64,000 nt of DNA from Umezawaea tangerina (GTDB lineage Bacteria; Actinomycetota; Actinomycetes; Mycobacteriales; Pseudonocardiaceae): contig NZ_PVTF01000020.1 of the NCBI RefSeq assembly GCF_003002815.1, positions 1 through 64,000 on the forward strand, given 5' to 3'. Shown in pieces: positions 1-8,340 of this stretch (the first letter of the stretch is position 1; every line of letters starts with the position of its first letter). A model generated the notes under the pieces. That model saw only the letters and a list, made by a program, of their open reading frames with translations. It was not told the DNA's origin and did no database searches. The translations under genes were made by a program, and so were the position numbers.

Positions 1-471
<471 letters not shown>

Positions 472-1046
472 GACTCGGGGATACCCACTCCTGGGGCATG
501 GTCATCAAGAACACGCCGTGGACAGCACGATCAACCCTGGCCATTCAAGATCTGTAGCACTGTTCACAAAATTCATTCGGGTGGTTCGCCGATGTTGTGG
601 AGTCAAAAGTCTACCCGCGCAGACAGTCACCATGAAGACCATGACCACGAGAATTTTCATTGACAACGCAATTGCGCTTCTGGCGAGTAAGCCTGCGGAA
701 CCGAGCAGGTGAAGAGCGCGGTAAGCAGTACAAGTTCTGCCACGAATCCTTCTAGTAGCTTTACTGCTGAGGACGACCAGCCCCACTGGAGTCAGTTAAA
801 TGTCGCATAGGCGGCTTTACGCTTTCCGAGAAAGCTCAGGCAGCTTGGCGAATAGAAGTGCGTGACACAGGCAGGTCCTGCAGCAATGATTTCATCACAG
901 TTGGTATCGGGTGCGATCGAATACGGCCGTGCGGATGTCGTTCAAGAACGAGTACTTCGAAAACTGGGATCAAACTCGACCAGGGGTTAATACGGCTTGA
1001 TGGACTATTCCGTGATGGATCTCGTGGTCGACTGTAAAGTCATTAA
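472..1046. other. Gene-free AT-richer stretch
   Basis: About 575 bases between the transposase start and the end of the HExxH gene. Base composition is clearly lower in GC than the backbone. All open frames here are short, overlap on both strands and show no family resemblance. No tRNA, CRISPR or clear hairpin was seen. It probably consists of flanking remnants of the mobile region. Confidence 0.5.
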
Positions 1047-2615
1047 TCAACTATCTCTATCCGGTTGATAGAGGGCGCTTAAATACCTATTTAGGCCCAA
1101 TTGGTCGAAATCGATTTTAGCTCTAGCGATATCGGGATCGTCGCCGCGTAGCACCTTGCGATATTCCTTCACTGCTGCGGTTATGCCAGGAAATACACTT
1201 TCCGGCGGAGGTGTGTTGTGATGTCCGCAGAGTCCATCTAAAATCATTCCGACACGTTGCCGCCAGGCTGGGTCGACACAAAATTTGATTCCAATCTTAT
1301 CTGGAATATTCATGCAATCTCTAGTAGCTGGGCAGTTATTTATAGGCAATCGCCAATCGATGGACCCATAGCATCCGAGATGCGTCCCGAAAGCCGCCTG
1401 CATCATGACATGTTCAGTGATCGACAGCTGCTCCCGCAAGATGATTCGGTTGTCAACTTGACTAGCATCGTGGTGCTGAGGGCCATCTTGAAACGTTACC
1501 GAGAACCAGTCGTAACCATCTGGTCGCTCGATCGAACATACGGCAGGAACGAGATCAGGCAAAAGTAACAATGGGGACAGCAGGGCGCGGTCAAATTGTT
1601 CGTTAACGATCTCCAGGTTGACGATTGAGGTTCGAAGGAGATCGATCTCCGCCACCATGTCATCCGCAATTAGTATAGTGCCGCCTTTCATTGAGGCAGA
1701 CATTTGCGAAAAAAACTCTTCAGTGTGCGTAAGTGATCTTCGGACGGTCTCTACAGTTTCTTCTAGCATTAACCCAATCGAAGGAAGGCCGATCTGTCCT
1801 AGGTAGGAATTAACATTTCCGAGGGATGGCCTCTGCTTCCAGAATCTCTCATAGTCGCGGAATATTTGCCATATAAATCGACCTGTTGTTACATTTCGCT
1901 TTTCGAGATCACGTCTAATGCTCATGAAACTTTCAGCTAGACCAGGATTCGGTGCGGGAAGAACGCGGTGATCATAGAAACAAGCGATAAATAAGAGTGG
2001 AAGAACTCCAGCAATATCTTCACGCTTGATGGAATCAATGCTGCTCGACTGCCTGCTGGCCAGCACCCACAAGGGCCAGGTGTAGAGCAAATAGTCAGCT
2101 GTCTTAGGGACTACTTGCATGTCAAAATCGTCTGATTCCAAGATCGCGGCGCACCATGCTAGCGCCTCATAAACCGCCTGCAATCCAATAGGCAGTCGAA
2201 ATTCGAAGTTGGATCCCGACAACTCGACGTGAAGTCCATCAAGTTCCAGTCGCACTGCTGAGACGGGAAGCGGGTTCGCTACACCAGCGCTGTACCAGTT
2301 GGGGGGCCATGCCTCCCAGAGTGTTTTGAACATTGCCAATTTATCACAAAATGGTTTCGTGTCGTATTTGCCCTTCGGCGAATCTATCAGTGTCTGTTTA
2401 AGTAAATTAAAACAATTGCGTCGAAAATACGATAACATCACCCCTGTGGGAGTGCCACTGAATTGGAGATAATGAACCCACTCATGACGGAAAACGTCAT
2501 TTTGACCAATGCTGCGACCCGGCGTATTCTCTAGGGCTTCATTGGTCAACCTTATTACCTGATCTGCACATCGTGTATCGGCAAGAATTTTCAGCATAGA
2601 GCGGTCGATATTCAA
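1047..2615 (-). CDS. HExxH-motif protein, putative metallopeptidase paired with caspase-like protease
   Basis: This 522-residue protein belongs to no family I can name. Residues 44-48 read HEWVH, an HExxH zinc-peptidase motif, inside a helix-like stretch followed by YLQFSGTPTG. A Glu at 150 in GLQAVYEALA could be the third zinc ligand, as in gluzincins (inferred). The C-terminal third has several Cys and His residues (NCPATRDC, LCGHH) that might bind a second metal. There is no signal peptide or membrane helix, so it should be cytoplasmic. The start is a TTG at 2615. A GGGAGG ribosome site overlaps the stop codon of the caspase gene 8 bases upstream, so the two are translationally coupled. 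Codon and base use are AT-richer than the backbone, which suggests transfer. It may be an effector or a substrate of the caspase. Confidence 0.7.
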   Translation of the reverse strand: MNIDRSMLKILADTRCADQVIRLTNEALENTPGRSIGQNDVFRHEWVHYLQFSGTPTGVMLSYFRRNCFNLLKQTLIDSPKGKYDTKPFCDKLAMFKTLWEAWPPNWYSAGVANPLPVSAVRLELDGLHVELSGSNFEFRLPIGLQAVYEALAWCAAILESDDFDMQVVPKTADYLLYTWPLWVLASRQSSSIDSIKREDIAGVLPLLFIACFYDHRVLPAPNPGLAESFMSIRRDLEKRNVTTGRFIWQIFRDYERFWKQRPSLGNVNSYLGQIGLPSIGLMLEETVETVRRSLTHTEEFFSQMSASMKGGTILIADDMVAEIDLLRTSIVNLEIVNEQFDRALLSPLLLLPDLVPAVCSIERPDGYDWFSVTFQDGPQHHDASQVDNRIILREQLSITEHVMMQAAFGTHLGCYGSIDWRLPINNCPATRDCMNIPDKIGIKFCVDPAWRQRVGMILDGLCGHHNTPPPESVFPGITAAVKEYRKVLRGDDPDIARAKIDFDQLGLNRYLSALYQPDRDS

Positions 2616-2623
2616 CTGAACTC

Positions 2624-3448
2624 TTACCTCCCTACGTATAACTGCTGGTCAGCAAGTCTACCTTCAAGCACGGGCACCTGAGTCGCTTGCGTGTGATCTA
2701 GGACCAATTTCACGACCTCGGCGTACACGTTGCCCAGAGAGACCGAGATGGAGCCTGATTTTCGGTATTCAGCCAGAACCTCTAGAAGGTGATAAGTGAA
2801 TACGCCATGTTTTAGAGCGCTGTCCTCCAATGCGACTTGATTCGGCCCGCACGCCATTAGTACTGAAACGCCCTCTCCGACGTCGTGGAGACTTCCATTA
2901 TCTGCGGTGACCGCTGCGTTCAGCCAAACATCAGAAATAGCTTGAATTTTTGTAAAGTTTGGCCCGTCCATTCCTCGTGAACGAAATTTTGAATCGAACG
3001 TACGACTACTGCCCGCGAGACAGCAGTCAAAAATAAAGGTAACATTTCCCGCGCTAATTCTTTTGAGAATTATTGGCAGCTCATTGCTGAGTGAGATACT
3101 TGTTGCATACAAATGATCCATGTCTGCGTCAGACGGAAGCAAGTAGGCTTCCGTGCCATTTCTGATGTCAGCGCCAACTGGCAGTTCGCGAGCCCCATGG
3201 CCAGCGAAGAAGGCGACGATATTATCCTCTTCGTTTGCCGTCTTTAACCAATCACCCATCGCGTCGCGTATAGTCGACGTAGTTGCTTGATCGTCAATGA
3301 GAAGCAGTGATTCTACGGATGTTGATGCACGTCCCTGAGTTAATTCGTCATAGAACACCCGTGCATCATTTGCCGCCCACGACAGGTTTGGTATCGCGAT
3401 CGATTGGTACTTATCGATACCAACGGACAGCACATAAGACTTTGACAT
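2624..3448 (-). CDS. Caspase-like (peptidase C14) protein
   Basis: A 274-residue protein that is essentially one caspase p20/p10-type domain. It opens with YVLSVGIDKY and AANDARVFYDEL, typical of bacterial C14 peptidases. It carries the catalytic His in FFAGHGA (His84) and the catalytic Cys in FIFDCCLAGS (Cys143 by family alignment, with Cys142 beside it). The later stretch VLMACGPNQVALEDSALKHGVFTYHLLEVL matches the substrate-pocket region of the family. There is no added sensor or membrane domain, so control must come from a partner. It sits 6 bases after the small upstream gene and 8 before the HExxH gene, in one operon. Bacterial caspases of known role act in regulated cell death or anti-phage defence; that role here is inferred from context. 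Confidence 0.9.
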   Translation of the reverse strand: MSKSYVLSVGIDKYQSIAIPNLSWAANDARVFYDELTQGRASTSVESLLLIDDQATTSTIRDAMGDWLKTANEEDNIVAFFAGHGARELPVGADIRNGTEAYLLPSDADMDHLYATSISLSNELPIILKRISAGNVTFIFDCCLAGSSRTFDSKFRSRGMDGPNFTKIQAISDVWLNAAVTADNGSLHDVGEGVSVLMACGPNQVALEDSALKHGVFTYHLLEVLAEYRKSGSISVSLGNVYAEVVKLVLDHTQATQVPVLEGRLADQQLYVGR

Positions 3449-3454
3449 ATTTGA

Positions 3455-3877
3455 TCACCAATCTTGTGTCCAGAATTCATCATACACTGCTAACGCAACA
3501 GCCACACCGGACTCTTGGAGTCCTGTATACATAAGTGGCTTGGATGGCGAGCTTCCAAGTAGGTCAGGCAACATTCGCTTCAGTATCCGCCTGGCCAGAA
3601 TCTTGCTCTCGTGATCGGCGGCGGTTTGCGCTAATTTAAGGATAACGACAATCAGTTCCAGTCGCGCCTGTGGTGCGCTATACCGATTATTGAAAGCGCG
3701 ATACTGTTCGGTGGGATCAAAAAATATGGACCCGTGATAGTTTGCATCCAGTTCGAGCATCCGCTCCCAAGTCAAAAAGACGGTGAGACAATCGAATCCG
3801 GGCCGATCACCGAAGCGACTGTAGGCTACATTCGCTATTCCTCGCAATGCTGCCGTAAGCTCTGAGGGCGCTTCCAA
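3455..3877 (-). CDS. Small unknown first protein of the caspase operon
   Basis: This protein was not recognised. From a TTG at 3877 it has 140 residues. That start is chosen because GGAGG lies 7 bases before it and the third gene of the operon also begins with TTG. The frame stays open to an ATG at 4000, which would add 41 Pro/Gly/Cys-rich residues without a ribosome site. The protein looks helical and soluble, with ALRGIANVAYSRFGDRPGF near its start and LELIVVILKLAQTAADHESKILARRILKRMLP in two overlapping helices near the middle. It ends YDEFWTQDW. As the leading gene of a protease operon it could be a sensor, adaptor or inhibitor of the caspase (inferred). AT-rich like its neighbours. Confidence 0.6.
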   Translation of the reverse strand: MEAPSELTAALRGIANVAYSRFGDRPGFDCLTVFLTWERMLELDANYHGSIFFDPTEQYRAFNNRYSAPQARLELIVVILKLAQTAADHESKILARRILKRMLPDLLGSSPSKPLMYTGLQESGVAVALAVYDEFWTQDW

Positions 3878-4012
3878 CGCTATGCCTCCACGTGGGCATT
3901 GTCCTCTAACGTTTTCGACGCATTGTCCATCGCCAGGTTCGGCGGATAATTTTCCATCAGGAGGTCTCCTCGGGCCGGTCGGGTTGCCGTTATTGGTCAT
4001 CGCGTGCGAAGC

Positions 4013-4041
4013 GTTCTATGCTTCTAACCCTTCGCAGGCAA
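4013..4041 (-). promoter_or_regulatory. Candidate promoter of the caspase operon
   Basis: On the minus strand TTGCCT (4041-4036) and TAGAAC (4018-4013) are separated by 17 bases. This is a reasonable sigma-70-type promoter pointing into the three-gene operon. A second TAGAAT lies a little upstream. Assigned by eye only. Confidence 0.35.
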
Positions 4042-4075
4042 CAAGCTACAGTTCCTATTCTATCCGAGGGCACGT

Positions 4076-4339
4076 TTGTGGACCGTCGCCGCTGCCAAGG
4101 TTGACCTGTCCACAACCGCGGCAGCCGAGTGTCTAACCCAGCCAGCTTGCCGTTCGCCCTCGTCCCTTCCGTCCCATCTGTGCAGTTTTCGCATCAGTAA
4201 GACAGCCGAGACCTGCATCGAGTCCGCGTTTGCCGACGCTTACAGTGCTGTTGGAGACCTCGAGGCGTTCGTTCAGGCCGGTCGGGTGGACGCGATCACG
4301 CCCGACTCGGTTCGCCGTGACCTGTGGAAGGCGGCCTGA
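4076..4339 (+). pseudogene. Possible C-terminal remnant of an element gene upstream of integrase
   Basis: The frame ending at the TGA at 4337-4339 overlaps the integrase ATG by one base (TGATG), the coupling usual for excisionase or replication genes before an integrase. Only the last 45 or so residues, from about TAETCIESAFADAYSAVG, look like coding sequence. The earlier part is Pro/Ser/Cys-rich and unconvincing, and there is no helix-turn-helix of the excisionase type. I read it as the tail of a truncated gene, but a genuine small ORF cannot be excluded. Confidence 0.3.
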
Positions 4340-5577
4340 TGGCGGGCAAGAAGAGCGGACGTCGTCGGTTCGGCCTGGTGCGCAAGCTGCCGTCCGGACG
4401 TTTCCAAGCGATGTACACCGGGCCGGACGGCAAGCGGCATCCGGCACCGGAGACGTTCGCTACCGAGCGGGACGCGGACCGGTGGTTGGTTCACGTCGAG
4501 AGCGCCATTGCGCGCCGTGAGTGGACTGATCCGGAGCGGGCGAAGATCAGGCTTCAGGACTACGCGGAGTCGTGGATCTCCGAGCGGCCGAAGCTGCGTC
4601 CGCGCACGGTCCAGCTCTACGGCTGGTTGCTGAAGAAGTACATTGCGCCGCACCTCGGCAATGTCCAGCTCGGTAACCTGGATACCCCGATGATCCGGAA
4701 GTGGCGTGCTGACCTGCTTCGCGCGGGCGTCTCGGAGACGATGGCGGCGAAAGCTTATCGGCTCCTCCGCGCGGTGTTGATGACCGCGACAAATGAGGAC
4801 CGGATCATTCTGCGGAACCCGTGTCAGGTGGCGGGTGCCGGTGCCGAGAGCCCGGATGAGCGGCCAGTGCTGACCGTTTCCCAGGTCTTCGACCTGGCCT
4901 CTCGGATGTCCGAGCCTCGCTATCGGACGTTTGTGCTGCTTGCCGCGTTCTGCACGCTGCGATGGGGTGAGATCACCGGACTTCGGCGAATGGACGTCGC
5001 ACCCGATGGGAGTTGGGTTCAGGTCGCCGGGGCGTTCGTCGAGCTGCCTGGTCGGGAGTTGGTCTGGGGGCCGCCGAAGTCGCGTGCCGGGCGGCGGAAG
5101 GTGACAGTGCCGGTCAGGATTCGTGCCGACCTCCTCGCGCACCTGGAGGAGTTCACCCAGTCGGGGGCGGATGCCTGGGTGTTCACAGGCAAGCGCGGCA
5201 ATCCGCTTCGGCGGGGTGACTTCAACCCGAGGACAGGGTGGAAGAAGGCGGTGGCCGCTGTTGGTGTTCCGCATCTGCACTTCCACGACCTGCGGCACAC
5301 GGGCAACACGCTTGCCGCGCGGACCAAGGCCAGCACCAAAGACCTGATGGCGCGAATGGGGCACGACAGCCCGCGAGCGGCGTTGATCTACCAGCACGCG
5401 ACCAGCGAGGCGGACAGGGAGATGGCGGCCGGGCTGGACGGGCTGATCGCCAGGGAGCGTGTGCCTGGGGGAGAGGAGGCCAACAAGGTGGCAGCGTGGC
5501 GGGCGCTGAGTGAGGAACAGCGGGAAGCGGTTCGGCAACTCGCGGTGGCCATGCCCGAGCGGTCGGGCCGCTCGTAG
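4339..5577 (+). CDS. Tyrosine recombinase/integrase
   Basis: A 412-residue phage/ICE-type integrase. The N-terminus (GLVRKLPSGRFQAMYTGPDGKRHPAPETF) is the arm-binding domain that reads repeats beside the attachment site. A SAM-like core-binding domain follows (residues about 70-165), then the catalytic domain with Arg208 (LRWGE), Lys247, His316-x-x-Arg319 (HDLRH), His342 (MGHDS) and nucleophile Tyr351 (IYQHA), all present. ATG at 4339 is chosen because GGAAGG lies 7 bases upstream; a GTG 15 bases earlier is possible. The gene ends 139 bases before the 3' end of a tRNA-Gly gene, the classical arrangement for integration into a tRNA. It therefore probably inserted the AT-rich block to its left. 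Confidence 0.93.
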   Translation: MAGKKSGRRRFGLVRKLPSGRFQAMYTGPDGKRHPAPETFATERDADRWLVHVESAIARREWTDPERAKIRLQDYAESWISERPKLRPRTVQLYGWLLKKYIAPHLGNVQLGNLDTPMIRKWRADLLRAGVSETMAAKAYRLLRAVLMTATNEDRIILRNPCQVAGAGAESPDERPVLTVSQVFDLASRMSEPRYRTFVLLAAFCTLRWGEITGLRRMDVAPDGSWVQVAGAFVELPGRELVWGPPKSRAGRRKVTVPVRIRADLLAHLEEFTQSGADAWVFTGKRGNPLRRGDFNPRTGWKKAVAAVGVPHLHFHDLRHTGNTLAARTKASTKDLMARMGHDSPRAALIYQHATSEADREMAAGLDGLIARERVPGGEEANKVAAWRALSEEQREAVRQLAVAMPERSGRS

Positions 5578-5662
5578 TGGATGACGACGAGGGCGAGGCG
5601 GGGGCGCTGGTCCCGGCTGGCTAGTGCACGTGGAGTGCACGGCGCGGTTCTGCCCACGGTAT

Positions 5663-5711
5663 GACGAAGGCCTAGGGGAACCGGAAATCGGCTCTTACCT
5701 GGGCCTTCGTC
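5663..5711. terminator. Hairpin between integrase and tRNA-Gly
   Basis: GACGAAGGCC (5663-5672) and GGCCTTCGTC (5702-5711) form a perfect 10-bp stem with a 29-base loop. The hairpin follows the integrase stop and lies next to the tRNA 3' end, so it could terminate both convergent transcripts. It could also be part of an attachment site. Confidence 0.55.
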
Positions 5712-5716
5712 GTTGA

Positions 5717-5786
5717 GCGGGTGACGGGAATCGAACCCGCCTCTACAGCTTGGGAAGCTGTCGTTCTACCAATGAACTACACCCGC
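5717..5786 (-). tRNA. tRNA-Gly (anticodon CCC)
   Basis: A 70-base cloverleaf on the minus strand. The 7-bp acceptor stem GCGGGTG/CACCCGC is perfect. The anticodon arm is ACAGC-TTCCCAA-GCTGT with anticodon CCC reading GGG. The T arm is GCGGG-TTCGATT-CCCGT. CCA is not encoded directly after it. The 3' end faces the integrase gene and is the likely attB used by the island. Confidence 0.95.
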
Positions 5787-5859
5787 GTGCACTGCGGGAC
5801 CGATCATACACAGAGCGGGGTCGGGGTGCGCGGGGGTCGGGGGTGGTTAGGCTGTGGCT

Positions 5860-6441
5860 GTGTTGCTGAGTGATCGTGATCTGCGCAAAGAGGTCGAGTC
5901 CGGTCGGTTGCTGCTGGACCCGTTCGACGGGGAGATGGTGCAGCCGTCGAGCATCGACGTGCGGTTGGACCGGTTCTTCCGGGTCTTCAACAACACCAAG
6001 TACACGCACATCGACCCGATGATGCAGCAGGACGACCTGACGTCGCTGGTGGAGACGGCGGCGGACGAGCCGTTCGTGTTGCACCCCGGTGAGTTCGTGC
6101 TGGGGTCGACGTTCGAGAAGGTGACGTTGCCGGACGACCTGGCTGGGCGGTTGGAGGGCAAGTCGTCGTTGGGGCGGTTGGGGTTGTTGACGCACTCGAC
6201 GGCGGGCTTCATCGACCCCGGGTTCTCGGGGCACATCACGTTGGAGCTGTCGAACGTGGCGAACCTGCCGATCACGCTGTGGCCGGGGATGAAGATCGGG
6301 CAGTTGTGCCTGTTCCAGCTGAGCAGCGCGGCGGAGTTCCCGTACGGGTCGAAGCAAGCGGGGTCGCGGTACCAGGGGCAGCGGGGGCCGACGCCGTCGC
6401 GGGCCTACCTGAACTTCCACCGGACTGACACGAACCGCTGA
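5860..6441 (+). CDS. dcd: dCTP deaminase (bifunctional dCTP deaminase/dUTPase type)
   Basis: The 193-residue protein begins [20 protein letters not shown] and is close to the mycobacterial bifunctional enzyme, which converts dCTP directly to dUMP. It shows [10 protein letters not shown], the substrate-binding [14 protein letters not shown] and the active-site run [20 protein letters not shown], ending with [14 protein letters not shown] at 5860 matches the family start; a GTG two codons earlier is also open. It is a soluble cytosolic enzyme of thymidylate supply. It stands as a single gene between the tRNA and a convergent metal transporter gene and marks the return to the high-GC backbone. 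Confidence 0.95.
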   Translation: MLLSDRDLRKEVESGRLLLDPFDGEMVQPSSIDVRLDRFFRVFNNTKYTHIDPMMQQDDLTSLVETAADEPFVLHPGEFVLGSTFEKVTLPDDLAGRLEGKSSLGRLGLLTHSTAGFIDPGFSGHITLELSNVANLPITLWPGMKIGQLCLFQLSSAAEFPYGSKQAGSRYQGQRGPTPSRAYLNFHRTDTNR

Positions 6442-6516
6442 CCGGCACGACCACCGACCGGTACGAACCACCGAGCAGCCCGAACCGCTGACCGGCGCGA
6501 ACCGGCGACAACCCCG

Positions 6517-7500
6517 CTAGAGGTTGAAGCCGTAGCGGGACAGGACGCGTTCGCGCATCGCGGGGTCGTTGCGGGGCACGGGTTCGAGGAAGATCTCGTC
6601 GAGGTCGGGGAACTCGGCGCGCAGTTCGCCGTCGATGCGGACGCAGGCGCGTTCCAGGTCGGCGGCGCCGAGCGCGTCGTCGAAGTCGAGGCGGGCGCAC
6701 AGGAGCACGCGGTCGGTGCCGGTGAGCATGCTGAGCAGGTCGACGACGGCCTCGACCTCGGGCGCCTCGCGCAGCCGCTGGCCGATCGCCCTGATCATGA
6801 CGGGGTCGGCCTGGCGGCCGATGAGCAGGCCGCGGTTGGTGCGCGCGAGGGAGTAGGCGACGGCCGCGAGGAGCACGCCGATGGCCAGCGACGCGATGCC
6901 GTCCCACACCGACGAGCCGGTGAGCTGGTGCAGGCCGACACCGGCGAACGCGATCAGCAGACCGGTCAGCGCCGCCGAGTCCTCCAGGAACACCGTCTTC
7001 ACGGTCGGGTCGTCGGACATCCGCAGGTACTCGACGATCGAGCGGTCCTGCGCCTTGGACTCGCGGCGGACCTGGCGGACCGCCTGCGCCCACGACACGG
7101 ACTCCATGGCGAACGCGAGCGCCAGCACGATGTAGCCGACCAGCGGCCGGGTCTGCTCCTCGGCTTCGCCGAACACCGTCCGGAAACCCTCGTAGAACGC
7201 GAACATCGCGCCCGACGCGAAGATCGACACGGCGGCGAGCAGCGACCAGAAGTACCGCTCCTTGCCGTAGCCGAACGGGTGCTTGCGGTCCGCGGGCTTG
7301 TCCGAGCGGCGCAGGGCCGTCAGCAGCAGGGCCTCGGTGAACGTGTCGGCGACCGAGTGCGCGGCCTCCGACAGGATCGCCGCGGACCCGGTGATGATGC
7401 CCGCGACGGCCTTCATCACGGCGATGGCCAGGTTCACGACGAGGGCCAGCACCACGGTGAGCTTGCTCTCGCTGCCCTGATCTGCCGCTTCCTCGCTCAT
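6517..7500 (-). CDS. Cation diffusion facilitator (CDF) metal exporter
   Basis: A 327-residue CDF transporter with about six membrane helices, starting VVLALVVNLAIAVMKAVAGIITGSAAILSEAAHSVADT. The HSVAD stretch supplies the His/Asp metal ligands of helix II and a later EDSAALTG supplies those of helix V. KHPFGYGKERYFWSLLAA is the family signature. A cytoplasmic C-terminal domain of about 90 residues (EAPEVEAVVDLLSMLTGTDRVLLCARLDF) resembles the ZnT9/FieF-like regulatory ferredoxin-fold. It should export Zn(II) or a similar divalent ion in exchange for protons. Single gene, divergent from the holin-like gene. Confidence 0.92.
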   Translation of the reverse strand: MSEEAADQGSESKLTVVLALVVNLAIAVMKAVAGIITGSAAILSEAAHSVADTFTEALLLTALRRSDKPADRKHPFGYGKERYFWSLLAAVSIFASGAMFAFYEGFRTVFGEAEEQTRPLVGYIVLALAFAMESVSWAQAVRQVRRESKAQDRSIVEYLRMSDDPTVKTVFLEDSAALTGLLIAFAGVGLHQLTGSSVWDGIASLAIGVLLAAVAYSLARTNRGLLIGRQADPVMIRAIGQRLREAPEVEAVVDLLSMLTGTDRVLLCARLDFDDALGAADLERACVRIDGELRAEFPDLDEIFLEPVPRNDPAMRERVLSRYGFNL

Positions 7501-7636
7501 GGTGCTGACCCTATTGCGGCTCGCCGCCGGCCGCCCATTGGTGCGTCCGGGTGAGATCCGGCCCGTTGTGCAACAAACGGGACGTTTCCGGAGTCCTTAC
7601 AAGTGGGATCTCGACAGCAGGTGCAGACCAAGGGGT

Positions 7637-7679
7637 GGCGGAGCCGCCCGCGTCCACTTAGGACGCGGGCGGCTCCGCC
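7637..7679. terminator. Perfect 19-bp stem hairpin between divergent genes
   Basis: Two 19-base arms (7637-7655 and 7661-7679) pair perfectly around the loop ACTTA. It looks like a strong intrinsic terminator, yet neither neighbouring protein gene transcribes into it: the CDF gene runs left from 7500 and the holin-like gene starts to the right at 7749. It may end a short leader or unannotated small RNA from 7500-7640. Confidence 0.6.
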
Positions 7680-7748
7680 GGTTTCCCGGCCCGGCGACTT
7701 TGTGTCGAAAATCCCGCGCGCACGTGACCTGCGCGGTTAGCCTGCGCC

Positions 7749-8129
7749 ATGGGATTCTTGGTGCAGGTGCTGTTGACGGCGGTGGCGGTGTGGGTGTCCA
7801 CCGTGATCCCCGGCATCGATCTGGGTGAGGCGTCCACTCCGGCGAAGATCGGCACGCTGGTGCTGGTGGCCCTCGTCTTCGGCCTGATCAACGCGATCAT
7901 CAAGCCGGTGGTGAAGCTGCTCGGCTGCGTCTTCTACCTCATCACCCTCGGCCTGTTCGGCCTGGTCGTGAACGGCCTGCTGTTCTGGCTCGCGGGCACC
8001 ATCTCCGAGTCGGTCGGCCTGCCGTTCGAGGTCACCGGCTTCTGGCCCGCGTTCTGGGGCGCGATCATCGTCGCCATCACCGGCTGGGTGCTGAACATCG
8101 TCTACGAGAAGATCACCGACGAGGACTGA
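7749..8129 (+). CDS. Phage holin family 4 (YvlD-type) membrane protein
   Basis: A 126-residue protein with four hydrophobic helices, including LVQVLLTAVAVWVSTVIPGI, LVLVALVFGLINAIIKPVVKLL, FYLITLGLFGLVVNGLLFWLAG and FWGAIIVAITGWVLNIVY. This is the layout of the YvlD/PF04020 group; despite the name, most bacterial members are not phage lysis proteins and their role is unknown. The last 14 codons and the stop codon are repeated perfectly at 9982-10025 beyond a 1.85-kb insert, so the 3' end was duplicated when that segment arrived. The reading frame here is intact. Confidence 0.88.
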   Translation: MGFLVQVLLTAVAVWVSTVIPGIDLGEASTPAKIGTLVLVALVFGLINAIIKPVVKLLGCVFYLITLGLFGLVVNGLLFWLAGTISESVGLPFEVTGFWPAFWGAIIVAITGWVLNIVYEKITDED

Positions 8130-8131
8130 GC
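8088..8131 (+). repeat. 44-bp direct repeat, left copy
   Basis: This copy forms the end of the holin-like gene (from VLNIVYEK through the stop and two more bases). It is identical over 44 bases to 9982-10025. Flanking bases on both sides differ between the copies. Confidence 0.95.
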
Positions 8132-8132
8132 T

Positions 8133-8162
8133 CATCACGAACGTACGCATCACGAACGTACG
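8133..8162. repeat. Two tandem 15-bp repeats
   Basis: CATCACGAACGTACG occurs twice back to back (8133-8147, 8148-8162), starting two bases after the left 44-bp repeat. CTCATCACG recurs at 8168. These may be protein-binding iterons or recombinase arm sites at the element edge. Confidence 0.8.
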
Positions 8163-8231
8163 TACAGCTCATCACGTTGTCACGAGGAGTGATAACACTT
8201 CGCCGAACGCTAGGCCGTCGATATAGTGAAT

Positions 8232-8273
8232 CCGAGTGTTGCTCCGTTCAACCGAGAACGGAGCAACACTCGG
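8232..8273. terminator. Hairpin with 17-bp perfect stem
   Basis: Arms 8232-8248 and 8257-8273 (beginning CCGAGTGTTGCTCCGTT) pair without mismatch around an 8-base loop. It lies downstream of the minus-strand operon 8341-9829 and after the holin-like gene, so it probably terminates both. Confidence 0.7.
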
Positions 8274-8340
8274 GGTAGTCATCCGGTGACCGAAGGCGGT
8301 CCAGGCCTCTTGTCACCAGTGCCTACCACTCCTGTTGGAG

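Noticed and set aside
505-786. Possible small genes in the AT-richer spacer at 472-1046
   Set aside because: Frames overlap each other on both strands, lack ribosome sites and show no recognisable motif.
7749-8129. Holin-like gene as a sign of a prophage
   Set aside because: PF04020-type proteins are widespread non-phage membrane proteins, and no other phage genes are present nearby.
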